Notes: generated by a model not told the origin, from the sequence alone. Positions 7,943 to 17,466 are shown, counted from the stretch's first letter. The stretch: DNA of 64,000 nucleotides from Fontibacter flavus (GCF_042432905.1 NZ_JBHLWI010000029.1:1-64000), one strand, 5' to 3'. Numbers and translations are program-made.

Positions 7943-10900
7943 TTAAACAGTCACTTCTTCGGCTTTTTTCGTTTTTCTACTCAATTTTCCCCGCAGTTTT
8001 TCCATGGCTTCATATACTACGGGTACCAAATAGACGGTGAGTATCAAGGAGGAAACAAGCCCGCCAATGATCACCCAAGCCAGTCCGTTTTTCCATTCGG
8101 ATGCAGTTCCTGCTGCTAAGGCGATGGGCAACATGCCAAAAACCATGGAAAGGGTCGTCATCAGGATAGGTCGCATTCTTCCTTTGCCTGCTTCCATCAA
8201 AGCATCTCTGACACTTAGCCCTTTTTCCCGCAATTGGTTGGTGAAATCCACAATCAAAATCGCATTTTTGGTCACCAAACCCATCAGCATGATCAGTCCA
8301 AGTAGCGCAAACAAACTGAGGTTGTTCATAGAAAGATTGAGTGCCAAGAATGCGCCGATAACTGCCACCGGAATGGAGAATAAGACTACAAATGGATAAA
8401 CAAAACTGTCGTACAAGGCCACCATGATCAGGTAAATTAGCAGGAAGGAAATCAGCAGAACAGAACCCAAAGCGCCGAAACTGTCATTTTGCCTTTTGAT
8501 ATCGGAACCCCACACATAGCTGATGTCTTCAGGAAGCGGGTTTTCTTTGAAGTAAGCCACCACTTCATCGGCTACTGTTCCCGAAGGCCTTCCCAAGGCG
8601 TCTGCCGTAATGGTCACCGCAGGTTGTCTATCCTTCCTTTCCAACAGCGAAGGAGACTTATCCTGCACAATATCAGCTACCTGTGCTAAGGAAATCGGCA
8701 TACCCATTGGATTGACCAAAAGGAGCCTTTGAATATCATCAAAATTTTGGCGATTGAAATTGTCCAATTGCACACGGATAGGATACTCGGTGCCTGCTTG
8801 GCTTAAAATTGCATCATCATTCCCGCTTAAGGCATGGCGAAGGTTTAATCCCACGTAAGCATTGCTCAGCCCAAGACGTTGTAACCTGTCCTGATCTGGA
8901 ATAACCTGAAACTCCTGACCACCTTCTTCCACAGATAATTTGACAAAGTCAGCTCCCGGAATATTTTCGATAACGTTTTTTAAATTTTTGGCTTCTGCCA
9001 TCACCCTTTCCTGATCTGGACCGCTCAAGGTCAGTTCGATGGGTGCAGACCGAGGAACCAAGCCTAAGGCAGACATGGAATAGCTGGCACTAGGAAACTC
9101 TTTTTTGAGTTCTTCCCGTACATTTTTCATGAAAGTTTCTGTAGGGATATTGTCTCTTTCTTTGGCATCTTTCAACTGTACAGTCAGTTCGGACTTATAT
9201 GCTGACCCCACTCCCAAACTCCCGATCCCTGTACTTGGACCACCTATGTTACTGAAGACAGTGGCTACCTCAGGCTGTTGAAGCAGAAATTGCTCCACTT
9301 CCAAAGTCCTGATATTGTTTTCCTTGATGCTGGTGGATTTGTCATATTCCAGATACATCCTGAATTTCCCCTGATCACCTGTGGCTATCAGTTCTTTTCC
9401 GATAATTCCCTGTTTCATAATCAATCCGGTCATGGCAAAAAGGCCAAGAATGATTCCTGCAAAAGCCAGTTTATGATCCAATACCCAGGCCAGTTGCCTT
9501 CCATACCAAGCAATGAAACGGTCCAATTGCCCTTCAAACCAGATCAAAAAACGGTTAAAGGCATTTGTCGGCCTAAGGTCTTCTGACTTACCAATCCGAG
9601 AAGCCATCCATGGCGTCAGTGTAAATCCCACCAACAAACTTGTCATGGTGGAGGTAATCACGACTACCGAGAATTGCTTCAACATGTCGGCAACGAAAAC
9701 CTGTAGGAAGAGTATAGGCAAAAAGACCACCACATCGACCAAGGTGATGGAAAGTGCCGAAAAGCCAATCTCCATTCTTCCTTCCATGGATGCAGCCCGC
9801 TTTTCTTTACCCATGTCCAAGTGTCTTTGGATATTTTCCAGTACCACGGTAGCATCATCCACGAGAATACCGATGATCAATGACATGGCCAGAAGGGTCA
9901 TTAAATTGAGGGTGTAGCCCAAAATCCACATCACTGCGAATGCTGTAACCAATGAAGTGGGAATGGCCACCAAGACAATCAGGGAGTTTCTGAAACTTCT
10001 CAAGAATAAGAGCATCACCAAAGACACGAGAATTACTGCCAATATCAGGTCAAAAACCACCGAGTTGACTGCCGCAATGGTATTGTCAGTGCTGTCATCG
10101 GCAAGGATAAAACTCACCCCATCAGCGGCATGTAGTTTTTCGATTTGGGCCAACTTTTCCCGTACAGCTCGGGAAACATCTACCGCATTGGCATCCCCCT
10201 GCTTTTTGAGCATCAGACCGATGCCTTCCTGACCATTGTATCTACTCACAGAAGTAATCTCTTTTATACCGTCTTTGACAATTGCCAGATCCCGTACATA
10301 CACAGGACTTCCGGGCACAGGCATCGCAACCTGTACTTGTTGGATATCTTCCAGGGTTCGGAATTTTCCTGTCAGCCTCACGGCACTCTGTTCCTTGTCT
10401 GTTTGGACTAGGCCTGCAGGAATGTCCAAACCGGAGCGGTTGATGGCATCTACTACTTGGCTAAGGGACACCTTGTACTGACGGAGTTTTTCTTGGTTTA
10501 TTTTGACCTGTACTTCGCGCTGTTCTCCCCCCAAAACGGTAATCTCAGCTACCCCTTTGATCTGTTGGATTTGAGGAAGGTATTCGTCTATCAGATTTTG
10601 GTAAAATGCTGTGCTGCTCAGGTTACTCGTAGCAGTGATAGACATGATGGGCAGATCATTGGGGGAGACTTTGCTCATTACCGGTGACAAAACCTGTTCG
10701 GGTAAGTCTTTCCGGATATTGTCAATGTACCGCTGTGCATCTAACATGGCCTGATCCAGGTCAGTACCATATTTCATGTTGGCAATAACTACTGAGGCAT
10801 TTGGAAGGGATTTGGTTACCAAATAATCTACTCCTTCCAAATTGGAGAGTGCATCTTCGATTTTTTGGGAAACAGAACTTTCAACTTCTTCAGGTTCTGC

Positions 10901-11059
10901 ACCAGGATAAACCGTCTTGATAACCACTACGGGCTGATTAAAATCCGGCATCAATTCGTAGGACAAGTTGGTAAATCCGATATAGCCAAGCAAGATAAAT
11001 ATACTGAAGAGTACAATGATCAGTGAAGGCCTATTGATGGAAATGGAGGTAATGTTCAT
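7943..11059 (-). CDS. RND-family efflux pump permease (HAE1/AcrB type)
   Basis: The inner-membrane proton-driven pump of a tripartite efflux system, 1038 residues from the chosen start. It has the family layout: TM1 near the N-terminus, a large periplasmic porter loop, TM2-6 containing GILVDDATVVLENIQRH (the paired Asp of the proton relay), a second porter loop, and TM8-12 with GLVTKNAILIVDF. I chose the ATG at 11059 (MNITSISINRPS), which leaves a 10-base gap after the membrane-fusion gene. A longer frame to 11107 would overlap that gene and adds a non-conserved 16 residues. It is the last gene of the tetR-tolC-mfp-rnd operon. Substrates are probably hydrophobic toxins or drugs; the exact range is unknown. 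Confidence 0.95.
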   Translation of the reverse strand: MNITSISINRPSLIIVLFSIFILLGYIGFTNLSYELMPDFNQPVVVIKTVYPGAEPEEVESSVSQKIEDALSNLEGVDYLVTKSLPNASVVIANMKYGTDLDQAMLDAQRYIDNIRKDLPEQVLSPVMSKVSPNDLPIMSITATSNLSSTAFYQNLIDEYLPQIQQIKGVAEITVLGGEQREVQVKINQEKLRQYKVSLSQVVDAINRSGLDIPAGLVQTDKEQSAVRLTGKFRTLEDIQQVQVAMPVPGSPVYVRDLAIVKDGIKEITSVSRYNGQEGIGLMLKKQGDANAVDVSRAVREKLAQIEKLHAADGVSFILADDSTDNTIAAVNSVVFDLILAVILVSLVMLLFLRSFRNSLIVLVAIPTSLVTAFAVMWILGYTLNLMTLLAMSLIIGILVDDATVVLENIQRHLDMGKEKRAASMEGRMEIGFSALSITLVDVVVFLPILFLQVFVADMLKQFSVVVITSTMTSLLVGFTLTPWMASRIGKSEDLRPTNAFNRFLIWFEGQLDRFIAWYGRQLAWVLDHKLAFAGIILGLFAMTGLIMKQGIIGKELIATGDQGKFRMYLEYDKSTSIKENNIRTLEVEQFLLQQPEVATVFSNIGGPSTGIGSLGVGSAYKSELTVQLKDAKERDNIPTETFMKNVREELKKEFPSASYSMSALGLVPRSAPIELTLSGPDQERVMAEAKNLKNVIENIPGADFVKLSVEEGGQEFQVIPDQDRLQRLGLSNAYVGLNLRHALSGNDDAILSQAGTEYPIRVQLDNFNRQNFDDIQRLLLVNPMGMPISLAQVADIVQDKSPSLLERKDRQPAVTITADALGRPSGTVADEVVAYFKENPLPEDISYVWGSDIKRQNDSFGALGSVLLISFLLIYLIMVALYDSFVYPFVVLFSIPVAVIGAFLALNLSMNNLSLFALLGLIMLMGLVTKNAILIVDFTNQLREKGLSVRDALMEAGKGRMRPILMTTLSMVFGMLPIALAAGTASEWKNGLAWVIIGGLVSSLILTVYLVPVVYEAMEKLRGKLSRKTKKAEEVTV

Positions 11060-11069
11060 GGCTTTCGGA

Positions 11070-12119
11070 TTAAAGGTTCGTGATGACAGCAGCGCCTTCA
11101 AATACATTGATCAGTCCTCCAATAATGACGACATCATTTTCTTGGAGACCTGCACGGACAAGTACCTGATCCTGTATTCTTTTTTCAATTTGAATCCCTT
11201 GGAGGCGGGCTTTACCATCTTTGATCACGTATACCTGTGGCTCCAGGTCAGAGCCAACTATAGCTGCTGAAGGGATCACTATTCCTGTAATGTCCTTGTC
11301 GGTTGTTAAAGTCAAGTGGCCGAACATGCCTGCTTTAATTTCCTGTTTGGATTGGTTAGAGACGATGATTTCAATAGGGAAACTATTGGCAGGATTGCCA
11401 CGGCTCCCTATCAGGTTGACCTTTCCTGTAGTTTCTGTAGGAAGTGAAGGGATGCTTACTGTATAGCTCTTACCCAATTCAAATAATTTGAGGTCTTTTT
11501 CCGGTACCTGAATGCCCAATTTGACCTGAGAAATGTCAGTAAGCTGCAATAGTGGCTTGCCCGGTGCGGCAAAATCCCCTTCCTCTGTAAGTTTAGCCGT
11601 CACCACACCATCAAAGGGTGCACGGATTTGACTTTTGCTGATTTGTTCTTTCAGGGTACTGACCTGAACATTGGCTGTTTCCAGTGCCAATCCGGTTTTT
11701 TCCAATTGAATTCCCTGAATGGCATCATTTTCCACCAAAATGCGGTAGCGTTTGAGATCCGCTTCGAGTCCTTTTACCTGAATTTCAGCGGCCTTGAGTT
11801 GCAGCTGAAGCAGGGCGTCATCTAGTTGGATAAGCACTTGGCCTTTTCTCACAGTAGAACCTGATTCGACCAAGATACGGTTGACTTTGCCCTGTACTTC
11901 TGCACTGAGTTTACTTTCTCTATTCGGTTCAAAGGTTCCCGTGAAGCTATATTCGGGATTGATGTTGGTTTGAGTAACCTGTAGAGCAGTAACTTGCACA
12001 GGCTTTTCCTTATCATAGAGGTAGACACGCTCTTCTGCAATTTGCTTGTTGGTAAGCAGTTTGGCGACCATCAGGGCCACAAGCGCCAAAGGGATCAGGA
12101 TATATAGGATCTTTTTCAT
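11070..12119 (-). CDS. RND periplasmic adaptor (membrane fusion protein)
   Basis: An HlyD/AcrA-like adaptor of about 349 residues. An N-terminal membrane anchor (ILYILIPLALVALMVAKLL) is followed by a barrel-sandwich/lipoyl half (VQGKVNRILVESGSTVRKGQVLIQLDD), a coiled-coil hairpin, the second lipoyl half (IRAPFDGVVTAKLTEEGDFAAPGKPL) and beta-barrel domains. It bridges the RND pump and the TolC-like channel. The start is taken as ATG at 12119; a TTG three codons earlier (12128) would overlap the tolC stop. The gene lies between tolC and the pump, all closely spaced. Confidence 0.93.
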   Translation of the reverse strand: MKKILYILIPLALVALMVAKLLTNKQIAEERVYLYDKEKPVQVTALQVTQTNINPEYSFTGTFEPNRESKLSAEVQGKVNRILVESGSTVRKGQVLIQLDDALLQLQLKAAEIQVKGLEADLKRYRILVENDAIQGIQLEKTGLALETANVQVSTLKEQISKSQIRAPFDGVVTAKLTEEGDFAAPGKPLLQLTDISQVKLGIQVPEKDLKLFELGKSYTVSIPSLPTETTGKVNLIGSRGNPANSFPIEIIVSNQSKQEIKAGMFGHLTLTTDKDITGIVIPSAAIVGSDLEPQVYVIKDGKARLQGIQIEKRIQDQVLVRAGLQENDVVIIGGLINVFEGAAVITNL

Positions 12120-12124
12120 ATGTT

Positions 12125-13447
12125 TCAATTCAATAAGTTTCCACTGGTTTTTTTGATGTCAAGATTTGCTTTTAGATATTCCACCATCGCATTGAGATAG
12201 AGTTGCTGGGCATCTCTCAGGGCATTATCAGCCAACAAGACTTCAGTCAGACTGGCCAATCCTTCCTGCTGTTGGAGGATGGTTCTTTGGTAGACGGATT
12301 CTGCCAATTGGATCTGTTGCTGACTGGTTTGGAGTTGGCTTTTGGCTACATGACTCTGCCGTAAAACATTTTGGTGCAACATGTCAGTTTGTTCGACAAT
12401 TAGATCCTGCTGTAGTTGATTGTTTTCCAGTTCCATTTTTTTCTGACTGATTTTCTTATGAGTAACCGAGCCGTTGAAAAGTGGCATGTTCAGTTGGACG
12501 CCCAAAAAACTTACCGGATAGAAATTCAGGAAGGATTCAGGGTCACCTGTAAAACCAAATCCTGTCCTGCCATAATTTCCATAAATGGCAAGGCTTGGGA
12601 TTCTGCTGTTCTTAAGGGTTGTCAATTCCTGCTGCTTGAGTTGCAGTTGCTTCTCTTGTATCAATTCATCCAGGGTTTTTTGCTTTGACCAATCTTCAGA
12701 TTCATTGAATCCAATGGATATTGGAATATCCATGACGGCACTTAAAGGTAATCCTATGACAAATTTGAGGGCTTTCAGGACTGTCTCGTATTGACTTTCG
12801 ACCTGTAATTCGGCACTTTCAAGCTGTTGGGTTTGTAGAAGTACCTTGTCCCAGTCTGTTCGCTGCGCAATAGTCTGTTCATACAGCAGGCGGGTATTTT
12901 TTTCAAGTTTCCTGCTGTTATCGAGGTTTTGCTGGATAAATGCGAGTTTATTTTTTAAAATCTGGGCGTTGTAATACAGGTTGGAAACTTCCAGGTAAAC
13001 TTGTTCTTTGGTTTTTCCTTCCTGTAAAAAGGTGAGTTCCTGATAAGTTTGGGAAGCTTTAATCCCGCCCATTACTTGAGCATCATAGAGCGGCATTTTG
13101 AAGGTCAGATTGGCACTGATGTTATGCGGTACACCAAATTGGATTTCCCTGAACACACCTTCAGGGCCTCCAAATGCGGATTGTGGCATCAGCTGATAGG
13201 GGAGTTCAGTAAAATATCGATAATCACCTTGTATAAAAAGTTTCGGAAGGAGTTGTGCTTTGGCTTCTTTGTTTTTGAGTAAGGCAATTTCACCTTGGTT
13301 TTTGGCCATTTGTACATTTTTGTTTTGCACCATTGCCGTATCAAGGCATTCCTGCAAGGTCCATGTTTTCACCTGTGCCTGAGCTTGGATACTGAAGAGT
13401 GTCAGGATAGCCAAGGCTAATTTTAGTATGTGAGTATTTACTAACAT
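12125..13447 (-). CDS. TolC-family outer-membrane efflux channel
   Basis: A 440-residue outer-membrane factor with a signal peptide ending FSIQAQA and the tandem long-helix pattern of TolC proteins. WTLQECLDTAMVQNKNVQMAKNQ opens the first repeat, and the second ends with QEGLASLTEVLLADNALRDAQ, the typical family signature. It provides the exit duct for the adjacent adaptor and RND pump. An operator-like palindrome overlaps its first codons (13430-13445), suggesting TetR control of this gene as well as of tetR. Confidence 0.93.
   Translation of the reverse strand: MLVNTHILKLALAILTLFSIQAQAQVKTWTLQECLDTAMVQNKNVQMAKNQGEIALLKNKEAKAQLLPKLFIQGDYRYFTELPYQLMPQSAFGGPEGVFREIQFGVPHNISANLTFKMPLYDAQVMGGIKASQTYQELTFLQEGKTKEQVYLEVSNLYYNAQILKNKLAFIQQNLDNSRKLEKNTRLLYEQTIAQRTDWDKVLLQTQQLESAELQVESQYETVLKALKFVIGLPLSAVMDIPISIGFNESEDWSKQKTLDELIQEKQLQLKQQELTTLKNSRIPSLAIYGNYGRTGFGFTGDPESFLNFYPVSFLGVQLNMPLFNGSVTHKKISQKKMELENNQLQQDLIVEQTDMLHQNVLRQSHVAKSQLQTSQQQIQLAESVYQRTILQQQEGLASLTEVLLADNALRDAQQLYLNAMVEYLKANLDIKKTSGNLLN
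13430..13445 (-). promoter_or_regulatory. TetR-type operator overlapping the tolC start
   Basis: GTGAGTATTTACTAAC matches the palindrome before tetR (14054-14069) at 14 of 16 positions. It covers codons 1-6 of the tolC gene, between tetR and tolC. Confidence 0.6.
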
Positions 13448-13463
13448 TTTGAAGTAAATTTTT

Positions 13464-14045
13464 TTAAGGTTTCATAAGAGTGATCAACGCTTCGAGCATG
13501 TTTTTGCCCTGTCGGATAATATCGAACTGGAAATCGGCAATGCGCCATTTGAACATTTGCAGGCGGAAGGAACCCATGATGATATGTACGAGTTCTTCTG
13601 TGGTAATTGCTTGCGTAAATGTACCGGATTGTTGTCCCTGCATGATTAGGGGCATCAAATATTTCATTTTGACCTGCATCAGTTGCATAATAGCCTGATT
13701 GATTTTTTCACTTTCTTCCAATAAGCCATCAGAAAACACTGCCACTACAAAGTGTGGATTCGCTTTGAAAAATTGAAATTGACTTTGAAAGATCGCCTGA
13801 AATTTAATTTCAGGAGCAGTTTCTGGGAGGCATATCTGTGCCAGCCTTTCGTCCATATCAGCCCGCAGGTATTGGAGCAGGGCAAGAATGATGTCTTCCT
13901 TACTGGCAAAATGCCGATAAAGGGCGGCTTCTGAAAAACCAATTTCTTTAGCGAGGTTTTTGGTTGTCAGACCGCTTAAACCTGATGTTGTCAGGATTTT
14001 ACCTGCTGTTTTGATTATTTCAAGTTGTCTGTCAGAGATTTCCAT
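13464..14045 (-). CDS. TetR-family transcriptional repressor of the efflux operon
   Basis: A 193-residue protein with the TetR N-terminal helix-turn-helix: IIKTAGKILTTSGLSGLTTK, then FSEAALYRHFASKEDIILAL, the family's most conserved segment. The C-terminal ~140 residues form the ligand pocket and are not diagnostic. It is the first gene of the operon, 16 bases before tolC. Palindromes of the GTTAGT-N4-ACTAAC type lie just before its own start and at the tolC start, consistent with autoregulation and drug-relieved repression. The ligand is unknown. Confidence 0.92.
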   Translation of the reverse strand: MEISDRQLEIIKTAGKILTTSGLSGLTTKNLAKEIGFSEAALYRHFASKEDIILALLQYLRADMDERLAQICLPETAPEIKFQAIFQSQFQFFKANPHFVVAVFSDGLLEESEKINQAIMQLMQVKMKYLMPLIMQGQQSGTFTQAITTEELVHIIMGSFRLQMFKWRIADFQFDIIRQGKNMLEALITLMKP

Positions 14046-14053
14046 AAGTGTAA

Positions 14054-14069
14054 GTTAGTATTCACTAAC
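14054..14069 (-). promoter_or_regulatory. TetR operator before tetR
   Basis: GTTAGTATTCACTAAC is an inverted repeat with 6-bp perfect arms and a 4-bp centre, 9 bases upstream of the tetR ATG. It is nearly repeated at 13430-13445. Confidence 0.65.
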
Positions 14070-14208
14070 AAATGTAAATGATTTATTTTGATTTAGAAAT
14101 CGAAAGTTTGATTTTTTTTTGAGGACGTTTATGAAGCCGAGAAGTGAGGGGCGGAAAACACATACACTTTTTACTTGTTAAATCAGTACTTTTACTAAAA
14201 GGAAATAC

Positions 14209-14685
14209 ATGAATTACCTTATTGAAGATGAAGCGTTAGAGCTCAAGTATGTCCCGGGAAAAGGAGCATGGACATATCATATCATCATTCCTAATTCTAA
14301 AGACATCAAAGGAAAATGGGGCGATATCAAAGTGTCGGGAAGTATTGATGGCTATCCGATTACCCATATGAATTTGGCTCCAATGGGTGATCAGGATAAG
14401 CGCTTATCAATCAATGGTACAATCCGCAATGCTATTCAAAAATCCGGAGGGGATATAGTCACGGTCACACTTTACCTAGAATTAGGAAATCAACAACTTA
14501 ATGAAAAGGAGATCAAAGATACTTTTAGTGAATCAGGAGTCTTGGCGAAATTTGAAAAGCTTCCAAAAGAAAAGCAGCAGGAAATGTTAGAGAAAATTTT
14601 AAAGTCCACTTCTGAAGAAAAACAAGTACAATTGATGGTGGACTATATTGACTTTCTGAATAACTCAGATTTTTTTGATAAATAA
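14209..14685 (+). CDS. DUF1905/YdeI-like protein
   Basis: A 158-residue soluble protein. The N-terminal ~90 residues match the DUF1905 beta-barrel pattern (GAWTYHIIIPNS, KVSGSIDGYPI, then GDIVTVTLYLEL). The C-terminal ~60 residues resemble the YdeI/OmpD-associated helical tail (FEKLPKEKQQEMLEKILKSTSEEKQ). No enzymatic role is established for this family. The gene stands alone on the plus strand between tetR and the convergent sigma-factor pair. Confidence 0.7.
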   Translation: MNYLIEDEALELKYVPGKGAWTYHIIIPNSKDIKGKWGDIKVSGSIDGYPITHMNLAPMGDQDKRLSINGTIRNAIQKSGGDIVTVTLYLELGNQQLNEKEIKDTFSESGVLAKFEKLPKEKQQEMLEKILKSTSEEKQVQLMVDYIDFLNNSDFFDK

Positions 14686-14706
14686 CCTTTGAATTGAAAG
14701 GGAGGA

Positions 14707-15306
14707 TCAAATCATCTCCTCCCATTCATGCAGATAAGCTTCAAGTTCTTCTATTCTTTGGATTTGCTTTTTGACTTTTAATCTAGCAAACCATGCCATC
14801 ACTCCAAAATAAACAGTCGTCAGTACGTAGGAAAGTGCCCAATATTCCCAAGAAGCACCTTGGAAAAGCCCAAAATAATAAATATAAAAAGCCATAAGTA
14901 GGACTGTAAAATAGATGGGCATTCCTTTAGTAAGTATCCATTTGTTCATCTGCAGTTTCTGCTTTCTTTTCTTGATTTGCATTTTTGGGTTTTCATCTAG
15001 ATTTCCCCAATCTGGCTGATAGCTATACCATTGGATTCCTAAAAACACCAACAATAAAACCGCCATGATACCCATTCCAAAATAGAAGCTGCTAGGTTGT
15101 CCAATAAAAGAAGTCCAGACCCAATAAATGACCCCAAAAACCACAGCAAAGGAAGCAGTCATTCCCAGATTGGTCCAAAGTTGCTTTTTTCTCCATGCTT
15201 CTGCTTGACCGATGGCTTTTTCTTTAAGCAATTCAATTTCTTTATGGCTGTCCTTGGCAAGTTTCTGCTTATGCCAGGAATTTTTCAATGCATCAAATTC
15301 ATCCAT
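14707..15306 (-). CDS. Four-TM membrane protein coupled to an ECF sigma factor
   Basis: A 199-residue protein with a charged N-terminal ~40 residues (DEFDALKNSWHKQKLAKDS) facing the cytoplasm, two TM hairpins (about residues 45-65/75-95 and 120-140/155-175) and a charged C-terminal helix. It overlaps the sigma-factor gene by 8 bases, the arrangement of sigma/anti-sigma pairs. No zinc-binding anti-sigma motif is seen, so an anti-sigma role is inferred only from coupling and topology. Confidence 0.7.
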   Translation of the reverse strand: MDEFDALKNSWHKQKLAKDSHKEIELLKEKAIGQAEAWRKKQLWTNLGMTASFAVVFGVIYWVWTSFIGQPSSFYFGMGIMAVLLLVFLGIQWYSYQPDWGNLDENPKMQIKKRKQKLQMNKWILTKGMPIYFTVLLMAFYIYYFGLFQGASWEYWALSYVLTTVYFGVMAWFARLKVKKQIQRIEELEAYLHEWEEMI

Positions 15307-15793
15307 GATTGTTCTTCATTAATTCCAATAATTTCTTTTTTGCCCTGTTGATTTTTACACCTACGTGATTTACATCTGTTCCCAAGATCTCAGCAATTTC
15401 CTTGTAAGAGAGATTTTCCAGAACCAAACCCAAGAGGAGTCGTTCATTATCTGGCATCAGTTGAATACAATGCAACATTTTTTGGATCAAGGGTTCAGTC
15501 TCCTGATCTCTTTCTGCAGGAATGTCAGGAATCTCTGAACGAGTAATCAGTTGATTCTCTTTTTTGACCTTTAAGCAGTATTTGATTGCTGTATTGACCG
15601 CAATTCTATAGATATAGGTGTTCCATTTGCTTTGAGCTTCAAATCTTTCCATGCTGTGCCAGATGGCTATTAGAATCTCCTGATAGAGGTCATTTCTATG
15701 CTCAGGATCAGAAAGGTAAGCTGTACAGATCCTGTAGATGCTTCCTTTTGATCCTTCCAGAATTTCATTGAATAGTGTTTTTTTATTTTCCAC
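15299..15793 (-). CDS. ECF-family RNA polymerase sigma factor
   Basis: A 164-residue sigma-70 family protein with only regions 2 and 4. Region 2 reads HRNDLYQEILIAIWHSMERF with WNTYIYRIAVNTAI. Region 4 is an HTH, LSYKEIAEILGTDVNHVGVK followed by INRAKKKL. It should direct RNA polymerase to a stress- or signal-specific promoter set. It is co-transcribed and overlapping with the four-TM gene, and lies 9 bases after the alpha/beta-hydrolase gene, which may be its regulatory target or simply the operon leader. Confidence 0.92.
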   Translation of the reverse strand: MENKKTLFNEILEGSKGSIYRICTAYLSDPEHRNDLYQEILIAIWHSMERFEAQSKWNTYIYRIAVNTAIKYCLKVKKENQLITRSEIPDIPAERDQETEPLIQKMLHCIQLMPDNERLLLGLVLENLSYKEIAEILGTDVNHVGVKINRAKKKLLELMKNNHG

Positions 15794-15802
15794 TGTGAAA
15801 TT

Positions 15803-16693
15803 TTATTTGAGCACTGAAAGCAATTGCTGATGAAACCACTCTTCCTGATCCAGCATGATGAAATGCCTGCTACCTTCTGCGATGATCAATTGTAGATTTG
15901 GAGCTTTTTGGTATTGGGCAAGGTAAGTTTCTTCAACTGCTTGTTTGGTATACGTTGGGAAATCTGGATTTTCATCATGTGCCGCAAATACTGTAATTGG
16001 TATCTTGATATCCCTGAGCTTTTCTCTGATGTCATTACCCAGCATTTCATGCGAGCTGTAAGCTTCTGTTTTGGCATCAGATTGCATAGCCCAATCTACC
16101 ATTTTATCCCAATATTCTTCACGTTTGGTCATGGATTGGGCTACTTGTTTTCGATATTGCCTGACCTGAACTTCCTCCAAACCTTCAAATGTTTTCATGT
16201 ATTTTTTGGCAGCTTCTTCATTAAAATCCGTTTGCATATCTGGGCTGAAAGTTTGGGCAAAAAATGGCATGGCATCTACGATGACCAATTGCTGTATGGA
16301 CCTTTTATCTTCCAAAGCGATCAACATGCTTATAAAACCTCCGATACTGTGACCTACAAGTTGGACATCCTTTAATTGATTTTCTTTGATATATTTTAGG
16401 ATTTCTAGCTTGAAGCTTTCCAGATAGGGGCAATCAGAAAGAGGAGCTTGGCCTGCATAGCCAGGCAAGGTGAGAATGTGACATTCATAATCATCAGCAA
16501 GTTGCTGCGCAGTGGATTGCCACACTTCGCCAGAGGAAATCAATCCAGGAATAAAAATAACCGGCTTACCCGAACCGATTTTTTCTACTGCAAAACTGTA
16601 GTCTTGTCCAAAAGCAGTAGCGTGAATACCCGTAATGATCAAAATGATCAAGGTTGCAAGCTGTGATCGAAGTTTTTTGTTGATGGTTTCCAT
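15803..16693 (-). CDS. Exported alpha/beta-hydrolase
   Basis: A 296-residue serine hydrolase with an N-terminal signal peptide (LIILIITGIHATAFGQ). The fold is clear from PVIFIPGLISSGEVW (oxyanion strand), GHSIGGFIS (nucleophile Ser near residue 117), FAAHDENPDF (acid region) and GSRHFIMLDQ (catalytic His). The substrate is unknown; lipases, esterases and lactonases share this pattern. It is the first gene of a minus-strand trio with the ECF sigma factor. Confidence 0.88.
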   Translation of the reverse strand: METINKKLRSQLATLIILIITGIHATAFGQDYSFAVEKIGSGKPVIFIPGLISSGEVWQSTAQQLADDYECHILTLPGYAGQAPLSDCPYLESFKLEILKYIKENQLKDVQLVGHSIGGFISMLIALEDKRSIQQLVIVDAMPFFAQTFSPDMQTDFNEEAAKKYMKTFEGLEEVQVRQYRKQVAQSMTKREEYWDKMVDWAMQSDAKTEAYSSHEMLGNDIREKLRDIKIPITVFAAHDENPDFPTYTKQAVEETYLAQYQKAPNLQLIIAEGSRHFIMLDQEEWFHQQLLSVLK

Positions 16694-16771
16694 GTTTTTT
16701 TCTTTTTATCTATTAGTACCCTACTCGAAGGTTTTCTTACAGGATTGAAGAAAAAAAATGATTCCATAAAA

Positions 16772-16798
16772 AAATCCCAACCTATTTGGCCGGGATTT
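16772..16798 (-). terminator. Terminator after the nitroreductase gene
   Basis: AAATCCC (16772-16778) and GGGATTT (16792-16798) form the stem. On the minus strand the stem is followed by a T-rich run. It lies just after the nitroreductase stop. Confidence 0.75.
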
Positions 16799-16802
16799 AA
16801 GT

Positions 16803-17435
16803 TTAGATCTTGACGAATAATTTATCTTTCGATCTTCTGACTTTCTTGGCATTGACCATATGATCAGCACTGCCATCCCTGAAACCTAATGCCAATAGGG
16901 AAGAAGCTCCCAATCCTTTTTCGGCCAAGCCCAAAATCTGATCAACTTCAGCAGCATTGAAACCTTCCATTGGTGTACTGTCCACTTTTTCCTCAGCAGC
17001 TGCAACCAAGGCTGTTCCCAAGGCGATATAAGCCTGCTTTGAAGCCCAGTTGAAAATTTCAACCTCGGTTTGCTTGGCGAAATGATCCTTGAGAAAGTTG
17101 GCATACTGATCAAGTGCTCCTTTTTCCATGCCTCTTTCTTCATAGACCATGTCGAAGTAAGTATCAATTTGCTCAGCTGTGATATTTTTCCACGCAGCAA
17201 ATACCAAAAGGTGTGAACCTTCCACTACCTGTGGCTGCTTCACAGCAGATTTGAAAAGTTTTTCTCTGATCTCTTTATCCTCAATCACCAATACGGTAAA
17301 TGGCTGCAAGCCATTTGAAGTAGCAGTCAATCGTATGGATTCAAGTATATTGTCTAGTTTTCCTGCGGGAACCTTTTGTCCATTCATTCTTTTGGCAGCA
17401 TAGCGCCAATTCAAACTGTTTATTGTAGTGTTCAT
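16803..17435 (-). CDS. NAD(P)H-dependent nitroreductase-family flavoprotein
   Basis: A 210-residue FMN protein of the nitroreductase (NfsB/NfnB) family. The N-terminal SLNWRYAAKRMNGQKVPAGK, the GLQPFTVLVIED strand, NWASKQAYIALGTALVAAAE and GLGASSLLALGFRDGS match family landmarks for FMN and substrate binding. These enzymes reduce nitroaromatics, quinones or flavins with NAD(P)H. It is a single gene with its own terminator. A 12-bp perfect palindrome lies 20 bases upstream and may be its operator. Confidence 0.9.
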   Translation of the reverse strand: MNTTINSLNWRYAAKRMNGQKVPAGKLDNILESIRLTATSNGLQPFTVLVIEDKEIREKLFKSAVKQPQVVEGSHLLVFAAWKNITAEQIDTYFDMVYEERGMEKGALDQYANFLKDHFAKQTEVEIFNWASKQAYIALGTALVAAAEEKVDSTPMEGFNAAEVDQILGLAEKGLGASSLLALGFRDGSADHMVNAKKVRRSKDKLFVKI

Positions 17436-17454
17436 TTGATTGTCTTGTTAACTG

Positions 17455-17466
17455 ATGTATATACAT
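17455..17466 (-). promoter_or_regulatory. 12-bp palindrome upstream of the nitroreductase gene
   Basis: ATGTATATACAT is perfectly palindromic and lies 20 bases before the ATG, a position suited to a repressor site. AT-rich palindromes arise by chance, so the assignment is tentative. Confidence 0.35.
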
